From positions 212,869 to 276,868 of the forward strand of contig JAKLLG010000003.1 of NCBI GenBank assembly GCA_023150275.1: a DNA stretch of 64,000 nt, given 5' to 3'. The stretch's first letter is position 1, and each line of letters starts with the position of its first letter. Under the pieces are notes generated by a model. The model was not told the origin of the DNA and did no database searches. It was given only the letters and a program-made list of their open reading frames with translations. This DNA is from Rhodocyclaceae bacterium. GTDB taxonomy: Bacteria; Pseudomonadota; Gammaproteobacteria; Burkholderiales; Rhodocyclaceae. The position numbers were made by a program, and so were the translations under genes. Positions 45,011 to 52,502 of this stretch are shown here, piece by piece.

Positions 45011-45862
45011 ATGACCGCAACGATCCTCGATGGCAACGCCCTGGCGCAGAAGCTGCGCGCCGACTTCAAGACCCGTGCCGAAGCGCTCGCCGCCAAAGGC
45101 ACGCGCCCCGGCCTCGCCGTGATCCTGGTCGGCGAAGATCCTGCCTCCGCCGTCTATGTGCGCAACAAGGTCGCCGGCTGCGAGAAGGCGAGTTTCCATT
45201 CCGAGAAGATCGTCTACCCGACCGACGTTGCGCAGGACGTGGTGCTGGCGAAGATCGCCGAACTCAACGCCGATCCGAAGATTCACGGCATCCTCGTCCA
45301 GCTGCCGCTGCCGAAGCATTTCGACAGCGACCTCGTGCTCGAAGCCATCGCGCCGGAGAAGGATGTCGACGGCTTCCACGCCGAGAACGTCGGCGCGCTG
45401 ATGCAGGGCCAGCCGCGCTTCATCCCGTGCACGCCCTACGGCGTCACCAAGTTCTTCGAGGAAGCCGGCGTCAATCTGAAGGGTGCCGAGGCCGTCGTCA
45501 TCGGCCGCTCGAACATCGTCGGCAAGCCGATGGCGATGCTGCTGCTGCAGGCCGGGGCCACCGTCACCATCTGCCATTCGCAGACGAAGGATCTCGCCTT
45601 CCATACCAAGCGTGCCGACATACTCGTCGCCGCTGTTGGCCGGCCGAAGTTCGTGACCGCCGAGATGGTCAAGCCCGGTGCCGTCGTCATCGACGTCGGC
45701 ATCAACCGTCTGCCCGATGGCAAACTGTGCGGCGACGTCGATTTCGACGGCGTCAAGGAAGTGGCCGGCGCGATCACGCCGGTACCCGGCGGCGTCGGCC
45801 CGATGACCATCACCATGCTGCTCGCCAATACGCTCGAAGCGGCCGAAAGGAGTGCCCAGTGA
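45011..45862 (+). CDS. folD: Methylenetetrahydrofolate dehydrogenase / cyclohydrolase
   Basis: 283 aa, full length. Active-site segment [15 protein letters not shown] with the catalytic Lys, QLPLPKHF, the dinucleotide fold [18 protein letters not shown] and [14 protein letters not shown] are all present. It converts 5,10-methylene-THF to 10-formyl-THF, the one-carbon donor of purine synthesis. That links it to purE and purK, which follow with GTGA overlaps. ATG 45011 has only a weak ribosome site (ACGAAG). Confidence 0.97.
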   Translation: MTATILDGNALAQKLRADFKTRAEALAAKGTRPGLAVILVGEDPASAVYVRNKVAGCEKASFHSEKIVYPTDVAQDVVLAKIAELNADPKIHGILVQLPLPKHFDSDLVLEAIAPEKDVDGFHAENVGALMQGQPRFIPCTPYGVTKFFEEAGVNLKGAEAVVIGRSNIVGKPMAMLLLQAGATVTICHSQTKDLAFHTKRADILVAAVGRPKFVTAEMVKPGAVVIDVGINRLPDGKLCGDVDFDGVKEVAGAITPVPGGVGPMTITMLLANTLEAAERSAQ

Positions 45863-46359
45863 CTCAGCCCAAACATCCCGTCGTCGGCGTCGTCATGGGT
45901 TCCGACTCCGACTGGCCGACCATGCAGGCCGCGGCCGTGATGCTCAAGGAATTCGGTGTGCCGTTCGAGGCGCGCGTCGTTTCGGCGCACCGCACGCCGG
46001 ACCTGCTTTTCGACTACGCCGCGATGGCGGCCGAGCGCGGCCTGAAGGCGATCATCGCCGGTGCCGGCGGCGCCGCGCATCTGCCGGGCATGCTCGCGTC
46101 CAAGACGACGATCCCGGTGCTCGGCGTGCCGGTGCAGTCGAAGGCGCTCTCCGGCCAGGATTCGTTGCTCTCGATCGTGCAAATGCCGAAGGGCATTCCC
46201 GTCGCCACCTTCGCCATCGGCGAAGCCGGCGCCGCCAACGCCGCGCTGTTCGCGGTGTCGATGCTGGCCAACGGCGACGCCGAACTGGCGCGGAAGCTTG
46301 CCGCTTTCCGTCAGACCCAGACCGATAAGGTGCTGGCCATGAAGCTGCCGGAAGTGTGA
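45859..46359 (+). CDS. purE: N5-carboxyaminoimidazole ribonucleotide mutase
   Basis: 166 aa, class I Pur[21 protein letters not shown] and [14 protein letters not shown] form the active site that shifts the carboxylate of N5-CAIR to C4 in purine biosynthesis. It works directly after PurK, the next gene. GTG 45859 overlaps the folD stop (GTGA) and has AAGGAG 7 nt upstream. Confidence 0.97.
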   Translation: MTQPKHPVVGVVMGSDSDWPTMQAAAVMLKEFGVPFEARVVSAHRTPDLLFDYAAMAAERGLKAIIAGAGGAAHLPGMLASKTTIPVLGVPVQSKALSGQDSLLSIVQMPKGIPVATFAIGEAGAANAALFAVSMLANGDAELARKLAAFRQTQTDKVLAMKLPEV

Positions 46360-47504
46360 TCGTGCTGCTGCCTCCCGCCACCCTCGGCATGCTCGGCGGC
46401 GGCCAGCTCGGCCGCTTCTTCGTTTCTGCCGCCCACGAACTCGGCTACAAGGTCTGGGTGCTCGACCCCGACCCGCACAGCCCGGCCGGCCAGATTGCCG
46501 AACGCCACCTGCAGGCCGCCTACGACGATTACGCCGCGCTCGACGAGCTGGCGCAGCACTGCGCCGCGATCACCACCGAGTTCGAGAACGTGCCGGCGGA
46601 TACGCTCGATTACCTCGCCAAGTTCGTGCCGGTGCGCCCCTCGGCCGCCGCCGTCTCGGTGTGCCAGAACCGCATCGCCGAAAAGACTTTCCTGCGCGAC
46701 CACGGCCTGCCGCACGGCGCCTTTGCGCCGATTCACACGGAAGATGACCTCAGGAACGCCAATGCCGGCCTCTTCCCGGGCATTCTCAAGGTGGCCCGCT
46801 TCGGCTACGACGGCAAGGGGCAGGCGGTGGTGAACGACCGCGACGAAGCGCTGGCCGCCTTCCGCGCCTTCAAGGGCGAGACCTGCATCCTCGAACAGAA
46901 GCTCAACCTCGACTATGAAGTGTCGGTGGTGCTGGCGCGCGACGAGCGCGGCGTCGTCAAATGCTTTCCGACGGCCGAGAACAGCCACCGCAAGGGCATC
47001 CTCGACGTCTCGATCGTGCCGGCGCGCGGCTCGGCGTGCCTGCGCGACAACGCCGCCGAGTACGCCGAGCGTATCGCCGAGAAACTCGGCTACATCGGCA
47101 CCCTTGGCGTCGAATTCTTCGTCAGCCGCGGCCAGCTCTACGTGAACGAAATGGCGCCGCGCCCGCACAACAGCGGCCACTACACGGTGGATGCCTGCGT
47201 CACCAGCCAGTACGAGCAGCAGGTGCGAGCGCTGTGCGGCCTGCCGCTCGGCGACGCCCGCGCGCACTCGGCGGCGGTGATGGTGAATATCCTCGGCGAC
47301 CTGTGGTTCGACGGAGAAATTTATCGCGAGCCGGATTGGTCGAAGCTCCACGCCTTCCCCAATCTCAAGCTGCATTTCTACGGCAAGCACCACGCTCGCC
47401 ACGGCCGCAAGATGGCGCACTTCACGGTGCTCGACGGCGATTTCGACCGGGCGGTGAAGACGGCGATGGATGCCCGCGCGGCCATCGGCATCGGCGACGA
47501 ATGA
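46356..47504 (+). CDS. purK: N5-carboxyaminoimidazole ribonucleotide synthase
   Basis: 382 aa ATP-grasp enzyme that carboxylates AIR with ATP and bicarbonate to N5-[15 protein letters not shown] is the N-terminal nucleotide fold, [15 protein letters not shown] and [15 protein letters not shown] are ATP-grasp elements and [13 protein letters not shown] is the typical active-site loop. GTG 46356 overlaps the purE stop (GTGA). Confidence 0.97.
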   Translation: MIVLLPPATLGMLGGGQLGRFFVSAAHELGYKVWVLDPDPHSPAGQIAERHLQAAYDDYAALDELAQHCAAITTEFENVPADTLDYLAKFVPVRPSAAAVSVCQNRIAEKTFLRDHGLPHGAFAPIHTEDDLRNANAGLFPGILKVARFGYDGKGQAVVNDRDEALAAFRAFKGETCILEQKLNLDYEVSVVLARDERGVVKCFPTAENSHRKGILDVSIVPARGSACLRDNAAEYAERIAEKLGYIGTLGVEFFVSRGQLYVNEMAPRPHNSGHYTVDACVTSQYEQQVRALCGLPLGDARAHSAAVMVNILGDLWFDGEIYREPDWSKLHAFPNLKLHFYGKHHARHGRKMAHFTVLDGDFDRAVKTAMDARAAIGIGDE

Positions 47505-48328
47505 GCCTGCTGCGTCATTGCGGCCTGTTGCTGCTTGCCGTGTGGGGCAGCGCGGTGGCGCAGGTGGCAGAAAGGGTCCGGATCGACGGGCCGCTGGCGC
47601 TGGATGCCTATTTCTATGCCGCCCAGGGCGGCCACGGCGGGCGGCGCCCGGCAGTGGTGGCGATGCACGGTTGCGGCGGCCCCTTCGATCGGGAGGGGGC
47701 GATCGGTGCCCGCCACGCCATGTGGGCCGAGCATCTCTCCCGCCAGGGCTATGCGGTGCTGCTGGTCGACAGCTTTTCGGCGCGCGGCATCCGCACTTTG
47801 TGCACCATCCCGAACAAGGACCGTCCCCTGCGCCAGGCTGATCGCGTTGCCGATGCCTGGGCGGCGAAAGCCTGGCTGGCGGCGCGCGACGATGTGGCCG
47901 CCGAGCGCATCGCACTGCTCGGCTGGTCGCACGGTGCCGGCACGGCGCTCTATACCCTCGATGAGACGCCGGCCAACGAACGGCCTTTTGCCGCCGCCGT
48001 GGCTTTCTATCCCGGCTGCACGACGCTGGCCAGGCGGCCGGAACCCTATCGGCCGACTTCGCCGCTGATGATCCTGATCGGCGAGGCCGACGACTGGACG
48101 CCGGCCGCGAGTTGCCGCGCGCTGGCGAGCCGCAGCCCGCAGGTGGTGCTGAAACTGTATCCGGGCGCCTATCACGATTTCGACAATCCCGGCGGAAAGC
48201 TGCGGGTGCGCAGCGAGGTGCCGAATGGCGTCAATCCCGGCCAGGGGGTGACGGTTGGCCCCGATCCCGAGGCGCGCGAGGATGCCTTGCGCCGGGTCAC
48301 GGCCTATCTGGCGGAGAAACTGGGATGA
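47501..48328 (+). CDS. Exported dienelactone hydrolase-family alpha/beta hydrolase
   Basis: 275 aa with a signal peptide (LLLLAVWGSAVAQ). The alpha/beta-hydrolase core has an oxyanion segment VAMHGCGGPFD, the nucleophile elbow LLGWSHGAG, the acid in IGEADDWTP and the catalytic His in AYHDFDNP, so the triad Ser-Asp-His is complete. The dienelactone hydrolase family normally has Cys as nucleophile; here Ser is in its place, suggesting an esterase-type activity on an unknown periplasmic substrate. ATG 47501 overlaps the purK stop (ATGA), an unusual companion for purine genes. Confidence 0.85.
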   Translation: MSLLRHCGLLLLAVWGSAVAQVAERVRIDGPLALDAYFYAAQGGHGGRRPAVVAMHGCGGPFDREGAIGARHAMWAEHLSRQGYAVLLVDSFSARGIRTLCTIPNKDRPLRQADRVADAWAAKAWLAARDDVAAERIALLGWSHGAGTALYTLDETPANERPFAAAVAFYPGCTTLARRPEPYRPTSPLMILIGEADDWTPAASCRALASRSPQVVLKLYPGAYHDFDNPGGKLRVRSEVPNGVNPGQGVTVGPDPEAREDALRRVTAYLAEKLG

Positions 48329-49305
48329 GCGGCGCCGAGATCGATCGCGCCGTGGCGCTCCTGAAAGCGGGCGAACTGGTCGGCATTCCGACCGAGACGG
48401 TCTACGGCCTCGGGGCCGATGCGGCGAATCCGCAGGCGGTGGCCAAGATCTTCGCCGCCAAGGGCCGCCCGGCCGATCACCCATTGATCGTGCATCTTCC
48501 CGGCGCCAAGCATCTGGACCGCTGGGCGATCGATGTTCCCGACCTGGCCTATGAACTCGCCGAGGACTTCTGGCCCGGCCCGCTGACCCTGATTCTCAAG
48601 CGCGCCCCCGGCGTCCTCGATGCGGTGACCGGCGGGCAGGATACCGTCGGCCTGCGCGTGCCCGGCCACCCGGTGGCGCTCGAACTGCTGCGCGCCTTTG
48701 CCGTGGCCGGCGGCAGCGGCGGCATCGCGGCGCCGTCGGCCAACCGCTTTGGCCGCATCAGCCCGACCACCGCCGCGCATGTGCGCGAGGAGCTCGGCGA
48801 TGCCGTGGCCCTGGTGCTCGAGGGCGGCGCCTGTGCCGTCGGCATCGAATCGACGATCATCGACCTCTCTTCCGGCAAGCCTGTGCTGCTGCGCCCCGGC
48901 CATATCTCGCCCGCCGCGATCGCGGCGGTCTGCGGCGTGTTGCCGGCCGCGCCGACGGCTGCCGCGCCGCGTGCCTCGGGGTCGCTGGAAGCGCACTATG
49001 CGCCGCTGACGCCGATGCGCCGCGTCGAGTCCGGGCGCCTGCTCGAGCTGCTGAACGCGATGCGGCACAGCGGTCGTCGCTGCGGCGTGCTGGCGCATTC
49101 CCAGCCGCCGCAGGCCGGGTTCCCCCATGCCTGGAAGATGTTGCCGGCGGAACCGGTCGGCTATGCGCACGATCTCTACGCCGCATTGCGCGAACTCGAT
49201 CATGCCGGCGTCGACCTGATCGTCGTCGAGGCCATTCCGTCCTCGCCCGAATGGCTCGCTGTCGCCGACCGTCTGCGGCGTGCGCTCGCCGGCGCAGGCG
49301 CCTGA
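48325..49305 (+). CDS. L-threonylcarbamoyladenylate synthase (Sua5 type)
   Basis: 326 aa: an N-terminal TsaC/YrdC domain (GIPTETVYGLGADA, KGRPADHPLIVH, LRVPGHP, SANRFGRISPTTA) plus the C-terminal Sua5 domain (LEAHYAPLTPMRRV onward), so it is the long Sua5 form (tsaC2). It makes threonylcarbamoyl-AMP from Thr, bicarbonate and ATP for the t6A37 modification of ANN-decoding tRNAs. ATG 48325 overlaps the hydrolase stop (ATGA). It ends the folD operon. Confidence 0.93.
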   Translation: MSGAEIDRAVALLKAGELVGIPTETVYGLGADAANPQAVAKIFAAKGRPADHPLIVHLPGAKHLDRWAIDVPDLAYELAEDFWPGPLTLILKRAPGVLDAVTGGQDTVGLRVPGHPVALELLRAFAVAGGSGGIAAPSANRFGRISPTTAAHVREELGDAVALVLEGGACAVGIESTIIDLSSGKPVLLRPGHISPAAIAAVCGVLPAAPTAAAPRASGSLEAHYAPLTPMRRVESGRLLELLNAMRHSGRRCGVLAHSQPPQAGFPHAWKMLPAEPVGYAHDLYAALRELDHAGVDLIVVEAIPSSPEWLAVADRLRRALAGAGA

Positions 49306-49360
49306 GCGAACAATTACTCTTGGGGTACGCCTGAGCCAACAAGTGCGCTTGGGGGGGCGC
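49299..49360 (+). repeat. Imperfect 29-bp tandem duplication after sua5
   Basis: CGCCTGAGCGAACAA... (from 49299) and CGCCTGAGCCAACAA... (from 49328) are two imperfect 29-30 bp copies, each ending in CTTGGGG; a third partial copy (CGCCTAG) starts at 49358 and contains the phhB stop. The first copy includes the sua5 stop codon. Confidence 0.65.
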
Positions 49361-49699
49361 CTAGATCCCGAACATGCGGTCGACCTTGGCCGCGCAGATG
49401 AAATCGTTTTCCGACAAGCCACCGATGGCGTGCGTCCAGTAGCGCACGACGCAGTCGGCGTAACCCACCGTCAGTTCGGGATGGTGGTCCTCGCGGTGCG
49501 AGATCCACGCAAGGGCGTTTACGAAGGCCATCGTCTCGTGGTGATTCCTGAAGCGGAAGGTCTTCTCGATCCGGCCGTTGCCAAGCGACCAGTGGTCGAG
49601 CGCAGCGAGGCGCTGACGGGCCGCAGCCTCGTCGAGCGCGGGGACGCCGCCTTCGCAGGGAACGCAGCGGCGGGTGGACAGGTCACAGTGCTGGGTCAT
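49361..49699 (-). CDS. phhB: Pterin-4-alpha-carbinolamine dehydratase
   Basis: 112 aa. The family signature SHREDHHPELTVGYADCVV with the three active-site His residues and the later YWTHAIGGLSENDF are present. It dehydrates 4a-hydroxytetrahydropterin, recycling the cofactor of aromatic amino-acid hydroxylases; phenylalanine hydroxylase itself is not in the window. The N-terminus has an extra CEGG-type Cys cluster (RRCVPCEGGVPAL), which is common in bacterial members. It converges on sua5. Confidence 0.93.
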   Translation of the reverse strand: MTQHCDLSTRRCVPCEGGVPALDEAAARQRLAALDHWSLGNGRIEKTFRFRNHHETMAFVNALAWISHREDHHPELTVGYADCVVRYWTHAIGGLSENDFICAAKVDRMFGI

Positions 49700-49777
49700 C
49701 GCAATCTCCCGGAGATATCCCTCTGGACAGCGATTCGGGGTGGCCGGTTCCCGCCGGCGATGAGGCGTGCCAGTGCT

Positions 49778-49805
49778 TTGAAATGACTGGCGAAGTGGCT
49801 ATAAT
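49778..49805 (+). promoter_or_regulatory. Promoter of tRNA-Ala
   Basis: TTGAAA (49778-49783), 16-nt spacer, perfect TATAAT (49800-49805). Transcription would start near 49812, seven bases before the tRNA. Confidence 0.85.
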
Positions 49806-49818
49806 TCGTTTCTCTCGT

Positions 49819-49894
<76 letters not shown>

Positions 49895-49901
49895 GTACCT
49901 T

Positions 49902-49928
49902 AAAGCCCGGACATGCTCCGGGCTTTTT
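49902..49928 (+). terminator. Rho-independent terminator of tRNA-Ala
   Basis: AAAGCCCGGA, 5-nt loop, TCCGGGCTTT followed by TT; 10-bp perfect stem starting 8 nt after the tRNA end. Confidence 0.9.
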
Positions 49929-50151
49929 CATGCCCGCGAAGGGCCAGCAGTGGCGGGGTTTCGCGGATGGTGCGAATTTCGATGATCGCCGGAAGGCCCT
50001 GATTTCGCCCCGCCGGCCACCTGAACTCCTCTCTTTTCTCTGTTTTTGTCTAGCCCGGTCAAGGCTCGCCCCCTTGTAACCATGCGGGTTTCCGGGTGGC
50101 GGTTTGCACCACACAACGCATAGCAGTGGGGTTTCGAACGTGTTCTCACGG

Positions 50152-50613
50152 TCAATTGGCCAGCCCGCCGATCACTGCCCGCTGCTCGTTCCAGTCATCC
50201 GGCAACGGGTTTTCCACGAAGAACAGCAACGACAGTCTCACCGGCTGCCGACCGCGCGCAATGTCCTCGACGATGTCCGGTGCCAGCCGGGCGAGCTTGA
50301 GCATCTTCTGCATCCGTGCCAGCCCGACCTTTTCGGCCTTGGCCAACTCGGTCATGTTCTTCACCCGACCGCAGTCGAGCATCTCCTGCCAGAAGAATGC
50401 CTTGGCCAGCGCCGTCATCAGATTCTCGTCGACCGACGTCGGCCGCCCGGGATTCAGCGGCGATGCCATCCGCCCTGGCGTTGTCGGCTCGACCACCACC
50501 TTCCGCGCCTTGTGCCTGACGAAGCGCATCGGGATGAATGTGGTCAGCTTGATGCCCTCGTCGAGTCTTGCCGTGCTCGATTGCGCCCGACCGATTTGCT
50601 CCAGCCCTCTCAT
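50152..50613 (-). CDS. Recombinase-associated protein with ParB-like HTH segment
   Basis: 153 aa. The C-terminal half (MTELAKAEKVGLARMQKMLKL then LAPDIVEDIARGRQP) resembles the HTH of ParB/KorB-type proteins; the N-terminal half is basic (MRFVRHKARKVVV). Genes of this kind often sit right after large serine recombinases in proteobacterial elements, probably as accessory DNA-binding factors. Its ATG overlaps the recombinase stop (ATGA), so it is translationally coupled to it. Function not established. Confidence 0.75.
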   Translation of the reverse strand: MRGLEQIGRAQSSTARLDEGIKLTTFIPMRFVRHKARKVVVEPTTPGRMASPLNPGRPTSVDENLMTALAKAFFWQEMLDCGRVKNMTELAKAEKVGLARMQKMLKLARLAPDIVEDIARGRQPVRLSLLFFVENPLPDDWNEQRAVIGGLAN

Positions 50614-52124
50614 GCCATTTCCTCCATTTCCAGTTCACGCAATTCCGCCCCGATGCTGTTCGGCGCCAGTTCCGCCATCAGCGCCGACCACCCGGCCGGA
50701 TGCCATTCGATGTCGATTCCCTCGTCCTTGAGTTGCACCCGGGCAATCAGCAACTTCACCAGCCGGCACCGTTCTTCCGGAAACATCTCGTTCCACACCG
50801 CCGACAGGTTTCGCATCGCCAGCACTACAGCGGGCTCCGACGCCGTGGCGTCCAGTTTCTGGACCTCATCCCACACCGCCTGGATCATCTCCGGCGCCTG
50901 CAGGGCGGACTTCACCTGCTCCAGCACCAGCGCCTCGATCTGCTCGGCCGGCACGATGCCGAAGGGGTTGGTGCCGCGCCCGAGCTTCTTGTCCGAGTAT
51001 GGCAGGTAGTAGCGATACCGCTTGCCCGACTTCTTCTTGGTCGCCGTCGGCAACATCCGGTCGCCGTTGGGCGCGAACAGCAGGCCGCGCAGGATGGGTT
51101 CGTTGTCGTGGCGGGTCATGGTCTGCGATGCGCGCAAATGCGCATCCTCAGCCAGAATGGCCTGCGCCTGATCCCACAACGCCTGATCCAGAATAGGTGA
51201 GTGCTCGCCAGGGTGATCTTTGCCCTTGTGCCGGATGACGCCGATGTACAGCGGATTCCTCAGCATCTTGTAGAGGTTCTGTTTCGTGATCGGTCGCCCG
51301 GGACGGAAGACGCCATCCTGTGTCGTCCAGGCCTTGGTCGTCACTCCGTTGGCGTTCAACTCGCGGGCGAGTTCGGTGGTCGACCGCAATTCCGCGAATC
51401 GCCGCCAAATGCCGCGCACGATCTTGGCTTCGGGTTCGTTGATGATTAGTTGCCGGTTGCAGACGTCGTAGCCCAATGGTGGCGTGCCACCCATCCACAT
51501 CCCCTTGGCCTTACTGGCAGCGATCTTGTCGCGGATGCGCTCGCCAGTCACCTCCCTCTCGAACTGGGCGAACGAGAGCAGGATGTTCAGCATCAACCGC
51601 CCCATCGACGTGGCCGAGTTGATCTGCTGTGTGACGGCGCTGAAACTGACACCACACTGGTCGAACAACTCCACCATCTTGGCGAAGTCGGCCAAGTTGC
51701 GGGTCAGCCGGTCGATCTTGTACACCACCACGATGTCGACCTTCCCGGCATCGATATCGGCGAGCAGTCGTTTCAGGGCTGGCCGATCCATATTGCCGCC
51801 GGAGAATCCACCATCGTCGTAGTCATCAACCACCGGAATCCAACCCTCAGTGCGCTGGCTGGCGATGAACGCCTGCCCGGCTTCCCGCTGGGCGTCGATG
51901 GAGTTGAACGACTGGTCGAGGCGTTCACCGTCGCCGCCGAATATCGCCAGCAACTCGTCCAACCCGGCCTCCACCCGCCCGAGGTCGCCGACGTGGCCCC
52001 AATGGATGGCATCGGGGTCATGACCGAAATGGTCGTCGGCGAGTTGCTGCAGCCGTTCCAACTTGGTGTGGATGGCGGCGGTGCGGGCGAAGTAGGCGTC
52101 GAGGGCGGTTGGCTTGGCGTTCAT
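50610..52124 (-). CDS. Large serine recombinase lacking the catalytic-serine motif
   Basis: 504 aa. From residue ~68 (ERLDQSFNSIDAQREAG) it is a typical serine resolvase/invertase catalytic domain: DDGGFSGGNMDRPAL, VYKIDRLTRNLADF, LLSFAQFEREVTGERIRDK; then the Recombinase domain (GTPPLGYDV...RNPLYIGVIRHKG) and a zinc-ribbon-like part. However, the N-terminal Y-x-R-V-S-T segment with the nucleophilic Ser and Arg is missing. It is replaced by ~67 unrelated residues (TALDAYFARTAAIHTKLERL, GHVGDLGRVEAGLDELLAI) that look like a separate small protein fused in frame. The enzyme is probably inactive for strand cleavage. The DNA at the junction has no room for the missing codons. Confidence 0.88.
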   Translation of the reverse strand: MNAKPTALDAYFARTAAIHTKLERLQQLADDHFGHDPDAIHWGHVGDLGRVEAGLDELLAIFGGDGERLDQSFNSIDAQREAGQAFIASQRTEGWIPVVDDYDDGGFSGGNMDRPALKRLLADIDAGKVDIVVVYKIDRLTRNLADFAKMVELFDQCGVSFSAVTQQINSATSMGRLMLNILLSFAQFEREVTGERIRDKIAASKAKGMWMGGTPPLGYDVCNRQLIINEPEAKIVRGIWRRFAELRSTTELARELNANGVTTKAWTTQDGVFRPGRPITKQNLYKMLRNPLYIGVIRHKGKDHPGEHSPILDQALWDQAQAILAEDAHLRASQTMTRHDNEPILRGLLFAPNGDRMLPTATKKKSGKRYRYYLPYSDKKLGRGTNPFGIVPAEQIEALVLEQVKSALQAPEMIQAVWDEVQKLDATASEPAVVLAMRNLSAVWNEMFPEERCRLVKLLIARVQLKDEGIDIEWHPAGWSALMAELAPNSIGAELRELEMEEMA

Positions 52125-52240
52125 CGTGGGTTCCCTGGTGTGATTGACGACAAGTACATGAACGCGCTGTTCTACAGGGAAGCCAAGCTATTTCTGATGC
52201 GGTTTGCATCAAACACTACCCCGGAAAGGCCATACCTGAT

Positions 52241-52252
52241 AGATTGCAATCT
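52241..52252. promoter_or_regulatory. Palindrome upstream of the HTH-RM operon
   Basis: AGATTGCAATCT is a perfect 12-bp palindrome 20 nt upstream of the HTH gene start at 52273, a good position for an autoregulatory operator. Its inner decamer GATTGCAATC also occurs at 11286 upstream of arsC. Confidence 0.35.
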
Positions 52253-52272
52253 TTGCCATCGATTACGACTCT

Positions 52273-52500
52273 ATGCGATCCGATCAGCAGCATTCAGAGG
52301 CCGCAGCAAGTGAGCCTTGGGTATCCGTCGAGCAACTCGTCGAGCATCTGGGCGTGACACGCGATTCGATATACCGATGGATTGACCGCAAGGGGCTACC
52401 TGGGCATCGCGTTGGGCGCCTCTGGAAGTTCAAGATTTCCGAGGTCGATGAGTGGGTACGCGCGGGAGGCGCGGACGAAACACAACAAAAGCAGAGCTGA
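52273..52500 (+). CDS. Excisionase-type helix-turn-helix protein
   Basis: 75 aa with one winged HTH of the excisionase/HTH_17 family: WVSVEQLVEHLGVTRDSIYRWI, then RVGRLWKFKISEVDEWV. Such proteins act as recombination directionality factors or as small regulators. It lies 2 nt upstream of the restriction-modification gene, so its more likely job here is to control that operon, in the manner of a controller protein. The divergent recombinase leaves open an excisionase role. Confidence 0.85.
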   Translation: MRSDQQHSEAAASEPWVSVEQLVEHLGVTRDSIYRWIDRKGLPGHRVGRLWKFKISEVDEWVRAGGADETQQKQS

Positions 52501-52502
52501 TT

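Noticed and set aside
42223..45102. A 959-codon open frame on the - strand opposite iorA and iorB
   Set aside because: Same cause: third-position GC bias of the real genes keeps the opposite frame open. The product is His/Arg/Asp-rich without motifs.
49895..50151. Possible attachment-site repeat of the tRNA-Ala 3' end
   Set aside because: I looked for a copy of the T-arm and acceptor sequence further along the accessory region and saw none by eye; the other end may lie outside the window.
52018..52212. Small - strand frame overlapping the recombinase start as a source of the missing catalytic segment
   Set aside because: Its translation is Arg/His/Thr-rich and contains no Y-x-R-V-S motif, so a simple frameshift does not explain the loss.
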